DNA from: Paenibacillus sp. BSR1-1
GTDB taxonomy: Bacteria; Bacillota; Bacilli; Bacillales; Cytobacillaceae
NCBI RefSeq assembly: GCF_030403775.1
Contig: NZ_JAQMWQ010000008.1
Coordinates: 56,422 to 120,421, forward strand
DNA length: 64,000 nucleotides
Reading direction: 5' to 3'
A program made the position numbers and the translations under genes. The notes below the pieces were generated by a model. That model worked only from the letters and a program-made list of their open reading frames with translations, did no database searches and was not told where the DNA came from. Within the stretch, counting starts at the first letter, position 1; each line of letters begins with the position of its first letter. Shown here one piece after another: positions 8,512 through 16,202 of this stretch.

Positions 8512-9396
8512 TTAAACTAGCTGATTCGCTTTTAGATTTTTCGCAAACTCTTCCGCTACCTTTACGCCTGCGGCTGTCATAATGTCCAGGTTTCCGGAGT
8601 ATTTCGGCAGGTAGTCACCCGCGCCTTCAACTTCGATAAAAATAGTCACCTTATTGCCATCAAAAATAGGTTCGGTACGTAAGCGATATCCAGGCACATA
8701 AGACTGAACTGCTTTTTCCATTTCTTTAATAGATTGGGTGATCTTCGCTTCGTCCATCTTTCCTTCTTCTACAAGGGCATATACGGTATCACGCATTAAT
8801 ATTGGCGGTTCGGCAGGGTTAAGGATAATGATCGCTTTTCCTTTCTTCGCTCCCCCTACTTCTTCGATTCCTCTTGATGTCGTGACCGTAAATTCATCAA
8901 TATTAGCACGCGTTCCTGGTCCGGCACTGCGGCTGGAGATGGTTGCAACAATTTCCGCATACTCTACCGGGCTTACGCGGTTAACCGCATGAACCATTGG
9001 AATCGTTGCCTGACCGCCACATGTAATCAGGTTGATATTCTCCGCTTCGATGTTCGAACCCATATTTACTGATGGAACGACAAATGGTCCTCTTGCTGCC
9101 GGAGTCATATCGATCACTTTTTTTCCCGCTTCTTTTAGCAGCTTTGCATGGCGGATGTGGGCTTTTGCAGAGGTGGCATCAAAAACGATATCTGCTAATT
9201 CAGGCCGCTCAAGAAATCCTTCTAATCCTGTATCGATAGCTGTGTATCCTAATTCTTTAGCACGTCTCAATCCATCCGATTCCGGATCAATACCAATGAC
9301 AGTCGTGAGTTCCAAAATTTCAGAACGCCCTAATTTAATCATGAGATCGGTTCCAATATTACCTGAACCAAGAATGGCAACTTTTACTTTTGACAT
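8512..9396 (-). CDS. dmpF: Acetaldehyde dehydrogenase (acetylating)
   Basis: A 294-residue DmpF/MhpF/BphJ family enzyme. It oxidises acetaldehyde to acetyl-CoA with NAD+ and coenzyme A. The N-terminal Rossmann motif is [12 protein letters not shown] (residues 7-18). The catalytic Cys lies in [16 protein letters not shown] near residue 126, and the dimerisation/catalytic region follows. It sits between the IclR gene and the aldolase gene with short gaps, in a single operon. The enzyme accepts its substrate through a tunnel from the aldolase in studied homologues. Confidence 0.94.
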   Translation of the reverse strand: MSKVKVAILGSGNIGTDLMIKLGRSEILELTTVIGIDPESDGLRRAKELGYTAIDTGLEGFLERPELADIVFDATSAKAHIRHAKLLKEAGKKVIDMTPAARGPFVVPSVNMGSNIEAENINLITCGGQATIPMVHAVNRVSPVEYAEIVATISSRSAGPGTRANIDEFTVTTSRGIEEVGGAKKGKAIIILNPAEPPILMRDTVYALVEEGKMDEAKITQSIKEMEKAVQSYVPGYRLRTEPIFDGNKVTIFIEVEGAGDYLPKYSGNLDIMTAAGVKVAEEFAKNLKANQLV

Positions 9397-9443
9397 GTTC
9401 GTTCTCCTCCTTTAATTTCTAAAAATAATTTATGTAACCGAGC

Positions 9444-10223
9444 CTACGCGAGCGCAGGTTGGGTTTTAAATCCCATATTTTTTGAAATCTCTAATGAAGC
9501 CTGTTTAATTTCTTTAATCACTACAGCCAGCTTGTCTTCGGTAAGCCTCACTTTTGGTGAGGCACAGCTAATGGCTGCAATGACCTTCCCTTGATGATTA
9601 AAAATAGGAGCGGCCACACATTTGAGACCTAATTCAATTTCTTCATCATCGACAGAATAGCCATGCTCCCGAATCGTTTGAAGCTGTTTTTTTATCTCTG
9701 CTTTATCCGTCAAGGTATACTCGGTAAACGGTTTCAAATCCTCGTTCGCTAAGAGGCTATCAATCTCTTCTTCCTCTTGAAAGGCAAGAATGGATTTCCC
9801 TACCCCTGTACAGTGGATTGGAGCTCTTTTACCGATTTGTGAGTAAATTCTTAAGGAGCGGGGACCATCCAATTTTTCAATATAAATAACTTCACCGCGT
9901 TCAAATACAACTAGGTGGACGGTTTCCATAAGTGATTCAACTAATTCTTTCATAATCGGACGGGCAATTTTTCCAATATCAAATTGATTGCTTACTTTGT
10001 TTCCAAGCTCGAAAAGTTTTAAGCCAAGCTTATATTTCAAATCATCAGGATTCTGTTGAAGATACCCTCGATATTCAAGGGTTTTGATGATTCCATGAAT
10101 CGTACTTTTTGAAAGACCTAGCTTTTCACTTATTTCTTTTACACTGAGTTCTGAATTGGAGGCTAAAAACAATTCAAGGACGTCTGCTGCTCTTTCGATG
10201 GATTGAATGTATCGTTCAGCCAT
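9444..10223 (-). CDS. IclR-family regulator of the aldolase/dehydrogenase operon
   Basis: The ATG at 10223 has AAAGGA seven bases upstream, whereas an in-frame ATG 24 bases earlier (10247) has no site and falls inside a palindrome, so 259 residues is preferred. The N-terminal winged helix (QSIERAADVLELFLA, then SVKEISEKLGLSKSTIHGII) is followed by a C-terminal IclR effector domain (near GKSILAFQ and SVDDEEIELGLKCVAAPIF). It is first in an operon with dmpF and dmpG, so it most likely controls them and itself in response to a pathway intermediate. The effector is unknown. Confidence 0.9.
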   Translation of the reverse strand: MAERYIQSIERAADVLELFLASNSELSVKEISEKLGLSKSTIHGIIKTLEYRGYLQQNPDDLKYKLGLKLFELGNKVSNQFDIGKIARPIMKELVESLMETVHLVVFERGEVIYIEKLDGPRSLRIYSQIGKRAPIHCTGVGKSILAFQEEEEIDSLLANEDLKPFTEYTLTDKAEIKKQLQTIREHGYSVDDEEIELGLKCVAAPIFNHQGKVIAAISCASPKVRLTEDKLAVVIKEIKQASLEISKNMGFKTQPALA

Positions 10224-10241
10224 TTTCGATTCCTTTCTGTT

Positions 10242-10259
10242 CGACATTGTCGAATGTCG
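10242..10259. promoter_or_regulatory. Palindromic operator candidate upstream of the IclR gene
   Basis: CGACATT and AATGTCG form a perfect 7-bp inverted repeat with a 4-base spacer, between the promoter and the ribosome binding site. The position suits autorepression by the IclR protein. This is inferred from symmetry and place only. Confidence 0.5.
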
Positions 10260-10285
10260 TTCGTAAATATTTAATTTATGTCTTT

Positions 10286-10315
10286 ATAGTAACTAACAAA
10301 CAATATATCTGTCAA
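10286..10315 (-). promoter_or_regulatory. Sigma-A promoter of the IclR-dmpF-dmpG operon
   Basis: TTGACA (10310-10315) and TACTAT (10286-10291) are 18 bases apart on the minus strand, about 60 bases before the ATG. Confidence 0.6.
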
Positions 10316-10334
10316 TTCAGAATTGTTGTTTTTC

Positions 10335-10375
10335 AAAAAAAAAGACTCTTCCCCCAATGTTGGTGGAAAAGTCTT
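10335..10375 (-). terminator. Intrinsic terminator after the M20 amidohydrolase gene
   Basis: On the minus strand AAGACTTTTCC pairs with GGGAAGAGTCTT (one unpaired base) and is followed by nine T. It lies ten bases past the stop codon at 10385. Confidence 0.85.
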
Positions 10376-10384
10376 CGAGTTCAT

Positions 10385-11617
10385 TTATTTTGATAATAAA
10401 GCTAACACTGTGTCTAAAATTACATTTACCCCTTTTTCGCAATCTTCCCAAGTGGTTAATTCCTCTTCGCAATGGCTTTTTCCATTTATGCTTGGAACAA
10501 ACAGCATGGCAGTAGGGACGTAGCTGGCGATAAACTGGGCATCGTGGCCGGCACCGCTGACCATTCGTTTATTGGAATACCCCAATGAGTTTGCGGACTG
10601 TTCTAATTGACTGCAGATTTCCGGTGCAAACCAAACGGTGTCACGGTCCCATAGCTTGGTTGTTTTGATCCCACAGCCCTCATTGTCTTTAAAATTTGAC
10701 AATCCTTGAATGAAATCCTTGACGGTACCGACGATTTCCATATCCTTGTGCCGTGCTTCAAGAGTAAAGACGACTTTATTTGGAATGACGGTATGGATGC
10801 TTGGATACACGTTTACTCTTCCAATCGTAAAGACCAAATCAGGATCTAATGAGCCTAAACGTGAGCGAATTTCATTGATTAAATTATTGGTGGCAAAAAG
10901 GGCATCCTTTCTCATATCCATTGGGGTCGTTCCCGCATGGTCGGATTCTCCTGTTACTTCAATTTCATAACATGCCATCCCAACAACACATTCGACTACA
11001 CCAATTGTAAGTGATTCCTTTTCGAGAATTGGACCTTGCTCGATATGTAGCTCTAAAAAGGCGGTTGCTTCTTTTAGACGATTGGATACTTCTCCTTCAT
11101 AGCCAATTGATTTAAGTGCTTCTTCAAATGTAATTCCGTCAGCATCTTTCTTTTTCAACATGACAGACTTGTCAAATTTGCCTGAGAGCACACCTGAAGC
11201 CATCATCGAAGGCTCAAATCTTGCTCCTTCTTCATTTGTAAAGTTGACAATCGTAATCGGAATCCGGGGCTTAATGTTATTTTCCACTAATGTTCTCACC
11301 ACTTCCAGCCCGGTGACAACACCTAAAACACCATCAAATCGGCCTCCTTTTTTGACGGAATCAAGATGGGAGCCAATGAGAATCGGCGGTTTATTTTCCG
11401 TGCCTTCAAGTGTGGCATACATGCAGCCCATGTCATCCACCTTGACTGTCATGCCTAATTCCTCGCAGCACGTTCGGAAATAATCTCTTACGCGGCGGTC
11501 TTCCTCTGACAATGACAGGCGTGTGACCCCGTTATTTTCTGTACGGCCAAAGCCGGCGAACCGTTCTAGTTCCTTTTGTAGTCTTTCCCCATTAATCAAC
11601 AACTTTTGTTTCTGCAT
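10385..11617 (-). CDS. M20-family amidohydrolase (allantoate / N-carbamoyl-L-amino-acid hydrolase type)
   Basis: A 410-residue cytosolic metalloenzyme of the hydantoinase/carbamoylase family. Metal-site motifs are visible: GSHLDSVKKGGRFDG near residue 80, NEEGARF near 126, and ELHIEQGPILE near 190. The dimerisation domain has ESDHAGTTPMDMRKDA near 230, and the last ligand region is SGAGHDAQFIA near 355. Family members hydrolyse allantoate, ureidoglycine or N-carbamoyl amino acids with release of ammonia; the sequence alone does not decide which. It is a single gene behind a long 266-base gap with no clear operator. Confidence 0.87.
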   Translation of the reverse strand: MQKQKLLINGERLQKELERFAGFGRTENNGVTRLSLSEEDRRVRDYFRTCCEELGMTVKVDDMGCMYATLEGTENKPPILIGSHLDSVKKGGRFDGVLGVVTGLEVVRTLVENNIKPRIPITIVNFTNEEGARFEPSMMASGVLSGKFDKSVMLKKKDADGITFEEALKSIGYEGEVSNRLKEATAFLELHIEQGPILEKESLTIGVVECVVGMACYEIEVTGESDHAGTTPMDMRKDALFATNNLINEIRSRLGSLDPDLVFTIGRVNVYPSIHTVIPNKVVFTLEARHKDMEIVGTVKDFIQGLSNFKDNEGCGIKTTKLWDRDTVWFAPEICSQLEQSANSLGYSNKRMVSGAGHDAQFIASYVPTAMLFVPSINGKSHCEEELTTWEDCEKGVNVILDTVLALLSK

Positions 11618-11814
11618 TTAAAACACTCCCTTTTAGAAAATAAGTGCAGCTATTTTCTTTTAATGTTTATAAATCTCTTAGAGTACAAAAGCGGGAAAAT
11701 TCAGTCATTTTAATCATATCTTGGACGACCCTCATTTGTCACTAGACAAAATATCAAATCCTTCACAACAATTGTTTTATAGTTTGTATGATTTACAGTA
11801 CACGCCACAAAAAA

Positions 11815-11837
11815 ACACCCAGCATAACGCTGAGTGT
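11815..11837 (-). terminator. Intrinsic terminator after the AAA ATPase gene
   Basis: A 9-bp stem (ACACCCAGC with GCTGAGTGT, one G-U pair) has a 5-base loop and, on the minus strand, seven T after it. A REP-like palindrome lies between this hairpin and the stop codon of the ATPase gene. Confidence 0.8.
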
Positions 11838-11848
11838 CCACTGGATGC

Positions 11849-11879
11849 GTACAAATGTACACGAATGGTGCCTGACACC
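11849..11879. repeat. REP-like half element (GGTGCCTGACACC)
   Basis: The 13-bp word GGTGCCTGACACC is at 11867-11879 and is preceded by the small palindrome GTACAAATGTAC. The left arm is absent. It lies directly against the 3' end of the AAA ATPase gene. Confidence 0.8.
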
Positions 11880-11883
11880 ATTT

Positions 11884-13176
11884 TTAATCACTTGTAAAAC
11901 CTGTAAAGCCCATGGAGGCGGTTGAGAATGATTCATCCCATTTTTGTTTGTGTTGTTTGCGCTGGTCGGATTTTAGGTCTGCGCATAGACGGGTGATTTC
12001 GACCTTCTGATCATAATGCCATTCTAAGGCGATGGAGGCATAAAGTTCATTAAGCTGGGCATAGGAGAAATCCTTTGTAGCCTCAATGACTTCCTGAATC
12101 TCTTCCTCGGAGAGGATACGACCGATTTTTTTACGAACCAAATACTGATAACGAAGCTCTTTCGTTGGCAATTTGATCTCATAGGCTCGGTCAAATCGGC
12201 CGGAGCGGTTCATCAGTGCCGGATCAATCTTTTCTGGGTAGTTCGTCGTCCCGATAAGGAAAATCCCCTCTTTTGAAGTCGCCCCATCTAATATGTTTAA
12301 GAAAACAGACCGAACACTTGCAGGCATGGAGTCGATATCCTCAATCACCAATACCATTGGCGTCAATTTTAATACAGAGGTGAACACCTCTTTAATCGTA
12401 TAGCTCGAGGTGAATTCGGTAATCTGCCAATAGGCGACAGGCGCGTTAATGCTGCTGGCAATGGATTTCACGAGTGTCGTCTTTCCATTTCCTGGCCTTC
12501 CGTATAATAGAATCCCCCGCTTGTAGGGAATATCGTAGGTTTTGAAAAACTCACCGCTCTCAGAGAAGAATTGGTCAATCGAACGGTAGATTTCTTTTTT
12601 TAAAGAATCCTCTAAAAAGACATCATCTCGGGTTACTAAGCTAGTAATGCTTTCAATCTCGGTCTCCACGCCATCATCCGTATCCGTGAAAACCGTGACG
12701 TAATTTTTGATATATTCCCGTTTTCTCTTTAGAACATATTTCAGAAACGACACTAAACAAGCATCATTTTTGGCAAAAATGAGATCCCGGTCCATATCTC
12801 CATCACTTTGAAAAATCATCACTCTCGATAAGGCCACTTCATAGTTCGGATAATAGTAAAGCCCGTTTTCCACACGCGGTTTTACAATGAACTCCATCGT
12901 TTTATCGGTATGGTTCGACGAAATCGTTTTCGTCTCGCCTTCCTTATAAATATAGCTAATCAGCTGCAATTCCGAAGATTCCTCTTTTAAGTCTTCTTCG
13001 AGGATATCCCAAATTTCATTGGAGGTATCTGAATCAGAGTACATTTGAAATTCAATACCCGTTTCAACCACAAGCTTTTCTTGAATAGTAGAAACAATTT
13101 TGCCAAAGTCATAATAATATGGCAAGGATTCTCGGTCTATCTCTCCTATTTGAAAAAGAACATTATTATTTTTCAT
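11884..13176 (-). CDS. AAA-family ATPase with an uncharacterised N-terminal domain
   Basis: A 430-residue protein. The first 200 residues match nothing I recognise and are rich in Asp and Glu. The rest is a classical AAA module: Walker A GRPGNGKTT near residue 227, Walker B VLVIEDIDS near 280, sensor 1 IGTTNYPEKIDPAL, and arginine-finger region NRSGRFDRAYE. The module resembles BCS1/FtsH-type AAA domains, but there are no membrane segments or protease domain. It is monocistronic with its own start site (AAAAGGAG) and terminator. A remodelling or chaperone role is inferred from the family only. Confidence 0.85.
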   Translation of the reverse strand: MKNNNVLFQIGEIDRESLPYYYDFGKIVSTIQEKLVVETGIEFQMYSDSDTSNEIWDILEEDLKEESSELQLISYIYKEGETKTISSNHTDKTMEFIVKPRVENGLYYYPNYEVALSRVMIFQSDGDMDRDLIFAKNDACLVSFLKYVLKRKREYIKNYVTVFTDTDDGVETEIESITSLVTRDDVFLEDSLKKEIYRSIDQFFSESGEFFKTYDIPYKRGILLYGRPGNGKTTLVKSIASSINAPVAYWQITEFTSSYTIKEVFTSVLKLTPMVLVIEDIDSMPASVRSVFLNILDGATSKEGIFLIGTTNYPEKIDPALMNRSGRFDRAYEIKLPTKELRYQYLVRKKIGRILSEEEIQEVIEATKDFSYAQLNELYASIALEWHYDQKVEITRLCADLKSDQRKQHKQKWDESFSTASMGFTGFTSD

Positions 13177-13253
13177 TTAGTTCTCCTTTTAAAAAATATA
13201 CACCTTTATTATCCCTCTACTATGCTAATAGTCTAGTGGATGATTTTAGCACT

Positions 13254-13889
13254 TCATTCCTCTACAATTGGAACAAAAATCTTTTCATATTGGTAATCCC
13301 AATCCGCTTCATTAATCTTAATAACAGATGCATTTTCAACTGGTTTAAATTTCTCTAGTGATTCAATAGGCCAATTCATTAGGAATGTAAGGAGCATCTG
13401 AATAAAGGCTGCATGCGTGACAATCACGACATTTTCGTAGCGCCCCTGCTGCTTCGCGCGTTCTAGAACGGTGTTCATAAACATGGTTGCCCGCAGGTAC
13501 ACATCTGCTAATGATTCTCCATTTTGATAGCGGAAGTAAAATTGTCCTGCCGCTTTAAATTCCTTTTTTGCCTCCGGAGTGCGATTGTTAAAATCATATA
13601 AATTTCCTAACTCCCACTCTCTTAGCAGCGGGTTCTGGAAAAATGGAATTTGCTCGGGCAGTAACGAATGAATCGCCTGCGCCGTTTGCATTGTCCGTAA
13701 ATAAGGAGAACAAAATAGGACTGACTTTTCATTTACAATCTCTTTCATAAATTCAGCTGTCATTTGTGCTTGCTTATGGCCGATCTCGGTCAAACTATGC
13801 TGAGAATCATGAGTATGTGCCATCAAGAATCTATCTACATTATGCTCTGCTTCCCCATGGCGAATTAGATAAATATTCATAGTCTCCAC
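13254..13889 (-). CDS. Histidine phosphatase (phosphoglycerate-mutase-like) family protein
   Basis: A 211-residue cytosolic protein. The phosphohistidine motif LIRHGEAEHN is at residues 7-16, a second Arg is in SPYLRTMQTA near 65, and the catalytic His is in VVIVTHAAFIQML near 160. The family includes broad-specificity phosphatases (PhoE-like) as well as mutases. The substrate is unknown. It is transcribed alone on the minus strand. A second, diverged family member lies at 35.5 kb. Confidence 0.88.
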   Translation of the reverse strand: METMNIYLIRHGEAEHNVDRFLMAHTHDSQHSLTEIGHKQAQMTAEFMKEIVNEKSVLFCSPYLRTMQTAQAIHSLLPEQIPFFQNPLLREWELGNLYDFNNRTPEAKKEFKAAGQFYFRYQNGESLADVYLRATMFMNTVLERAKQQGRYENVVIVTHAAFIQMLLTFLMNWPIESLEKFKPVENASVIKINEADWDYQYEKIFVPIVEE

Positions 13890-14024
13890 CCCTTATGTAT
13901 TTAATGGTAATCTCGATTATCTTACAATCTACTTTACCAAGTTCCTAATGATTGGTAAAGGAAGATATCTAAATAATCTGAATTATATATTTGAAAAATA
14001 AAGAGGAGGCGCCGGAATAGCAAT

Positions 14025-14059
14025 AAAAAACTGGATAGCTTTTAAAATTGCTATCCAGC
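14025..14059 (-). terminator. Strong intrinsic terminator after tcyP
   Basis: On the minus strand AGCTGGATAGC pairs with GCTATCCAGTTT around an A/T loop, and the hairpin is followed by TTTTTT. Confidence 0.9.
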
Positions 14060-14077
14060 TTTGTTATTATTCTTTTT

Positions 14078-15460
14078 TTATGCCTCTACGATATCGGGCT
14101 GTTGATATACTTCGGTTTCAAATTCACCTGTCGCTTTGCTTGTTAAGACCCCTGCTGTCATGGCGCCGCTGACGTTTAAGGCAGTGCGTCCCATGTCAAT
14201 CAAAGGCTCAACAGAGATTAATAGACCGACAATTGCTACAGGCAGGTTCATGACAGATAGGACAATCAGGGCTGCGAAGGTGGCGCCTCCTCCAACACCT
14301 GCTACGCCAAATGAGCTGATGGCCACAACTAAAATAAGCGTTAAGATAAAGGATAAACTTGTTGGGTCTACCCCTGCTGCAGGTGCGACCATAACAGCTA
14401 ACATTGCTGGGTAAATTCCGGCACAGCCATTTTGACCGATGGTAAGCCCGAAGGATCCTGCAAAGTTGGCAATTCCTTCAGATACTCCTAAATCCTTTGT
14501 TTGCGTTTTAAGCGTCATCGGCAGTGTCCCTGCGCTAGTTCGTGAAGTGAAGGCAAAGGTTAGGGTAGGTAATGCTTTTTTCACATATTTATAAGGGCTG
14601 AGTTTTGCTAGTGTTAATAGTAGCAAATGCACAATAAACATGATAATCAGTGCCACATAGGAAGCAATGACAAACTTACCTAATTTGGCAATGGCGTCGT
14701 AATCACTTGTTGCCGCTACCCTTGAAATAATCGCAAGGATTCCGTATGGCGTCAGCCGGAGAATGAGTGTAACCACCCTCATGGTTATCGAATAAAGAGT
14801 ATCTATTATTCTCGCAAACGATTCTGCATGCTCTGATTCCCTGCGTTTGACTCCAAGATAGGCAATTCCAACAAACGTGGCGAAAATGACAACGGCAATG
14901 GTTGAGGTCGGACGAGCCCCAGTTAGGTCTTGAAATGGATTGCTTGGAATGAGTTCGACAATTTGCTGCGGCAGCGTCATGTTTTCTACACCTGCCACTC
15001 TCTCTTCTAATTGAGCATTCCTGGCTTTTTCAGCTGCCCCTTCTGTTAAATGAACACCATCAAGGTTAAATCCTAATGCTGACCCAATCCCAATAGCAGC
15101 GGCAATGGCAGTGGTTCCAAGAAGAATTCCAATTACAAGGAAGCTGATCTTTCCAATGTTTTTTGTTAATTTTAGTTTCGTAAACGCGCCAACGATAGAT
15201 ATGAAGACTAACGGCATCACGACCATTTGTAACAGTTTCACATACCCGTTGCCGACAATGTTAAACCAATCGATTGAACCGGTGGTTACTTCGGAAGTTG
15301 TTCCATAGATTAAATGAATGAGATAACCAAAAATAATACCTAAACCCAGCGCAGTAAAAACACGCTTTGAAAAAGAAACGTGCTTTTTTTGCATCATGAA
15401 CAAACCAACCATGAGTAATACCAGAACGGCAATATTCACGATGATTAGAAAGGTATCCAT
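14078..15460 (-). CDS. tcyP: Sodium/cation-coupled L-cystine transporter TcyP
   Basis: A 460-residue member of the dicarboxylate/amino acid:cation symporter family, with the opening (VLLMVGLFMMQKKHVSFSKR) and length of B. subtilis TcyP. It has 8-10 membrane segments. The two family hairpin signatures are visible as TFAFTSRTSAGTLPMT near residue 305 and IGQNGCAGIYPAM near 345. It would import L-cystine, and family members can also take up related sulfur compounds. The ATG has AAAGGAGG at good spacing. An ATTCC...GGAAT element upstream suggests sulfur control. Confidence 0.9.
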   Translation of the reverse strand: MDTFLIIVNIAVLVLLMVGLFMMQKKHVSFSKRVFTALGLGIIFGYLIHLIYGTTSEVTTGSIDWFNIVGNGYVKLLQMVVMPLVFISIVGAFTKLKLTKNIGKISFLVIGILLGTTAIAAAIGIGSALGFNLDGVHLTEGAAEKARNAQLEERVAGVENMTLPQQIVELIPSNPFQDLTGARPTSTIAVVIFATFVGIAYLGVKRRESEHAESFARIIDTLYSITMRVVTLILRLTPYGILAIISRVAATSDYDAIAKLGKFVIASYVALIIMFIVHLLLLTLAKLSPYKYVKKALPTLTFAFTSRTSAGTLPMTLKTQTKDLGVSEGIANFAGSFGLTIGQNGCAGIYPAMLAVMVAPAAGVDPTSLSFILTLILVVAISSFGVAGVGGGATFAALIVLSVMNLPVAIVGLLISVEPLIDMGRTALNVSGAMTAGVLTSKATGEFETEVYQQPDIVEA

Positions 15461-15502
15461 ATTGTTCCTCCTTTAATATTTATGGAAATCGCCAATACAA
15501 CA

Positions 15503-15530
15503 CATTCCCATCAACCAAGTCGGAATTATA
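15503..15530 (-). promoter_or_regulatory. Candidate CymR-like sulfur operator upstream of tcyP
   Basis: On the minus strand TATAATTCC is followed 13 bases later by GGAAT, giving an imperfect dyad about 45 bases before the tcyP ATG. The arrangement resembles the CymR boxes described for cystine genes in B. subtilis. I am matching from memory, so confidence is limited. Confidence 0.4.
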
Positions 15531-15543
15531 AATTACGAGTTTC

Positions 15544-15836
15544 ATCAAACGTTTGATATCTAATGGATATGTCGGGTATAACCTTAATATACCAAGCCTT
15601 TAGTACCATTTAATCAAACGCTTGATTAGTTTTTCTGGCAAATGGTGAATATCAGACCCGGCATGACTTCAGCCTCGTTTAATCAAACGCTTGATTAGTT
15701 TTTCTGGCAAATGGTGAATATCAAGCCCGGCATGACTTCAGCCTCGTTTAATCAATCGTTTGATTAGTTTTTATGAGGTAAGGCAAATATTAGACCCGGT
15801 ATGCGTTCATCTCTATTTAATCAATCGTTTGATTAG
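15544..15836. repeat. 69-bp tandem repeat carrying the TTAATCAAACGCTTGATTAG palindrome
   Basis: Four palindromes start at 15610, 15679, 15748 and 15817, exactly 69 bases apart, with a shorter copy at 15544-15557. Each is followed by TTTTT, and the first three units share most of the rest, including CTGGCAAATGGTGAATATC and CATGACTTCAGCCTCG. The last two units have CAATCG in place of CAAACG. They lie between the RocB-like gene and tcyP. The same palindrome is found singly at 3.4-3.6 kb. Confidence 0.9.
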
Positions 15837-15893
15837 TTTTTCTGTAGTTTGAAAAAAACGGGACTAGAAAGCCTTCTTAGCAGCATAAGAAAT

Positions 15894-15990
15894 TAATTCG
15901 CTGATAAATGCTCCAGATTCGCTGATAAAATATAAAAATCCGCTGATAAATCCTTTAAATCCGCTGATATTTTGTATTTTTCCGCTGATA
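15894..15990. repeat. 21-nt-period word array, word CGCTGATAAA
   Basis: GCTGATA starts at 15900, 15921, 15942, 15963 and 15984, a perfect 21-base step. It is preceded by TC, TCC or TTCC and mostly followed by AA. The intervening 10-12 bases are unrelated A/T-rich sequence. No ORF is present. Confidence 0.92.
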
Positions 15991-16020
15991 AACGGCTTAT
16001 TATTAGTTTCTAAAACTTCT

Positions 16021-16118
16021 TATTTGCGAAAAAACAGATCTTATTTGCGAATTTCAAGGTTTTATTTGCGAATTTAGGAGTTTTATTTGCGAATCTGAAG
16101 GTTTTATTTGCGAACCGA
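16021..16118. repeat. 21-nt-period word array, word TTATTTGCGAA
   Basis: TTTGCGAA starts at 16023, 16044, 16065, 16086 and 16107, a perfect 21-base step; a degenerate TTAGCGAA at 16138 is out of phase. It follows directly on the CGCTGATAAA array, with about 30 bases between. Because 21 is a multiple of three, it also creates a spurious open frame with FANKT repeats. Confidence 0.92.
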
Positions 16119-16151
16119 GCAAAGAGCCACCAATTCATTAGCGAATTTAAA

Positions 16152-16180
16152 ATGAAAAGACTGCCCCAAAAGGACAGCCC
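16152..16180 (-). terminator. Intrinsic terminator after the RocB-like gene
   Basis: On the minus strand GGCTGTCC pairs with GGGGCAGTC (two G-U pairs, 4-base loop) and is followed by TTTTCATTTT. Confidence 0.65.
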
Positions 16181-16202
16181 TGACTGATCCACCTTATGTA
16201 AA

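Noticed and set aside
16010..16192. 60-codon ORF with FANKT repeats on the minus strand
   Set aside because: It is produced by the 21-nt word array (21 is a multiple of three) and has no ribosome binding site or conserved features.
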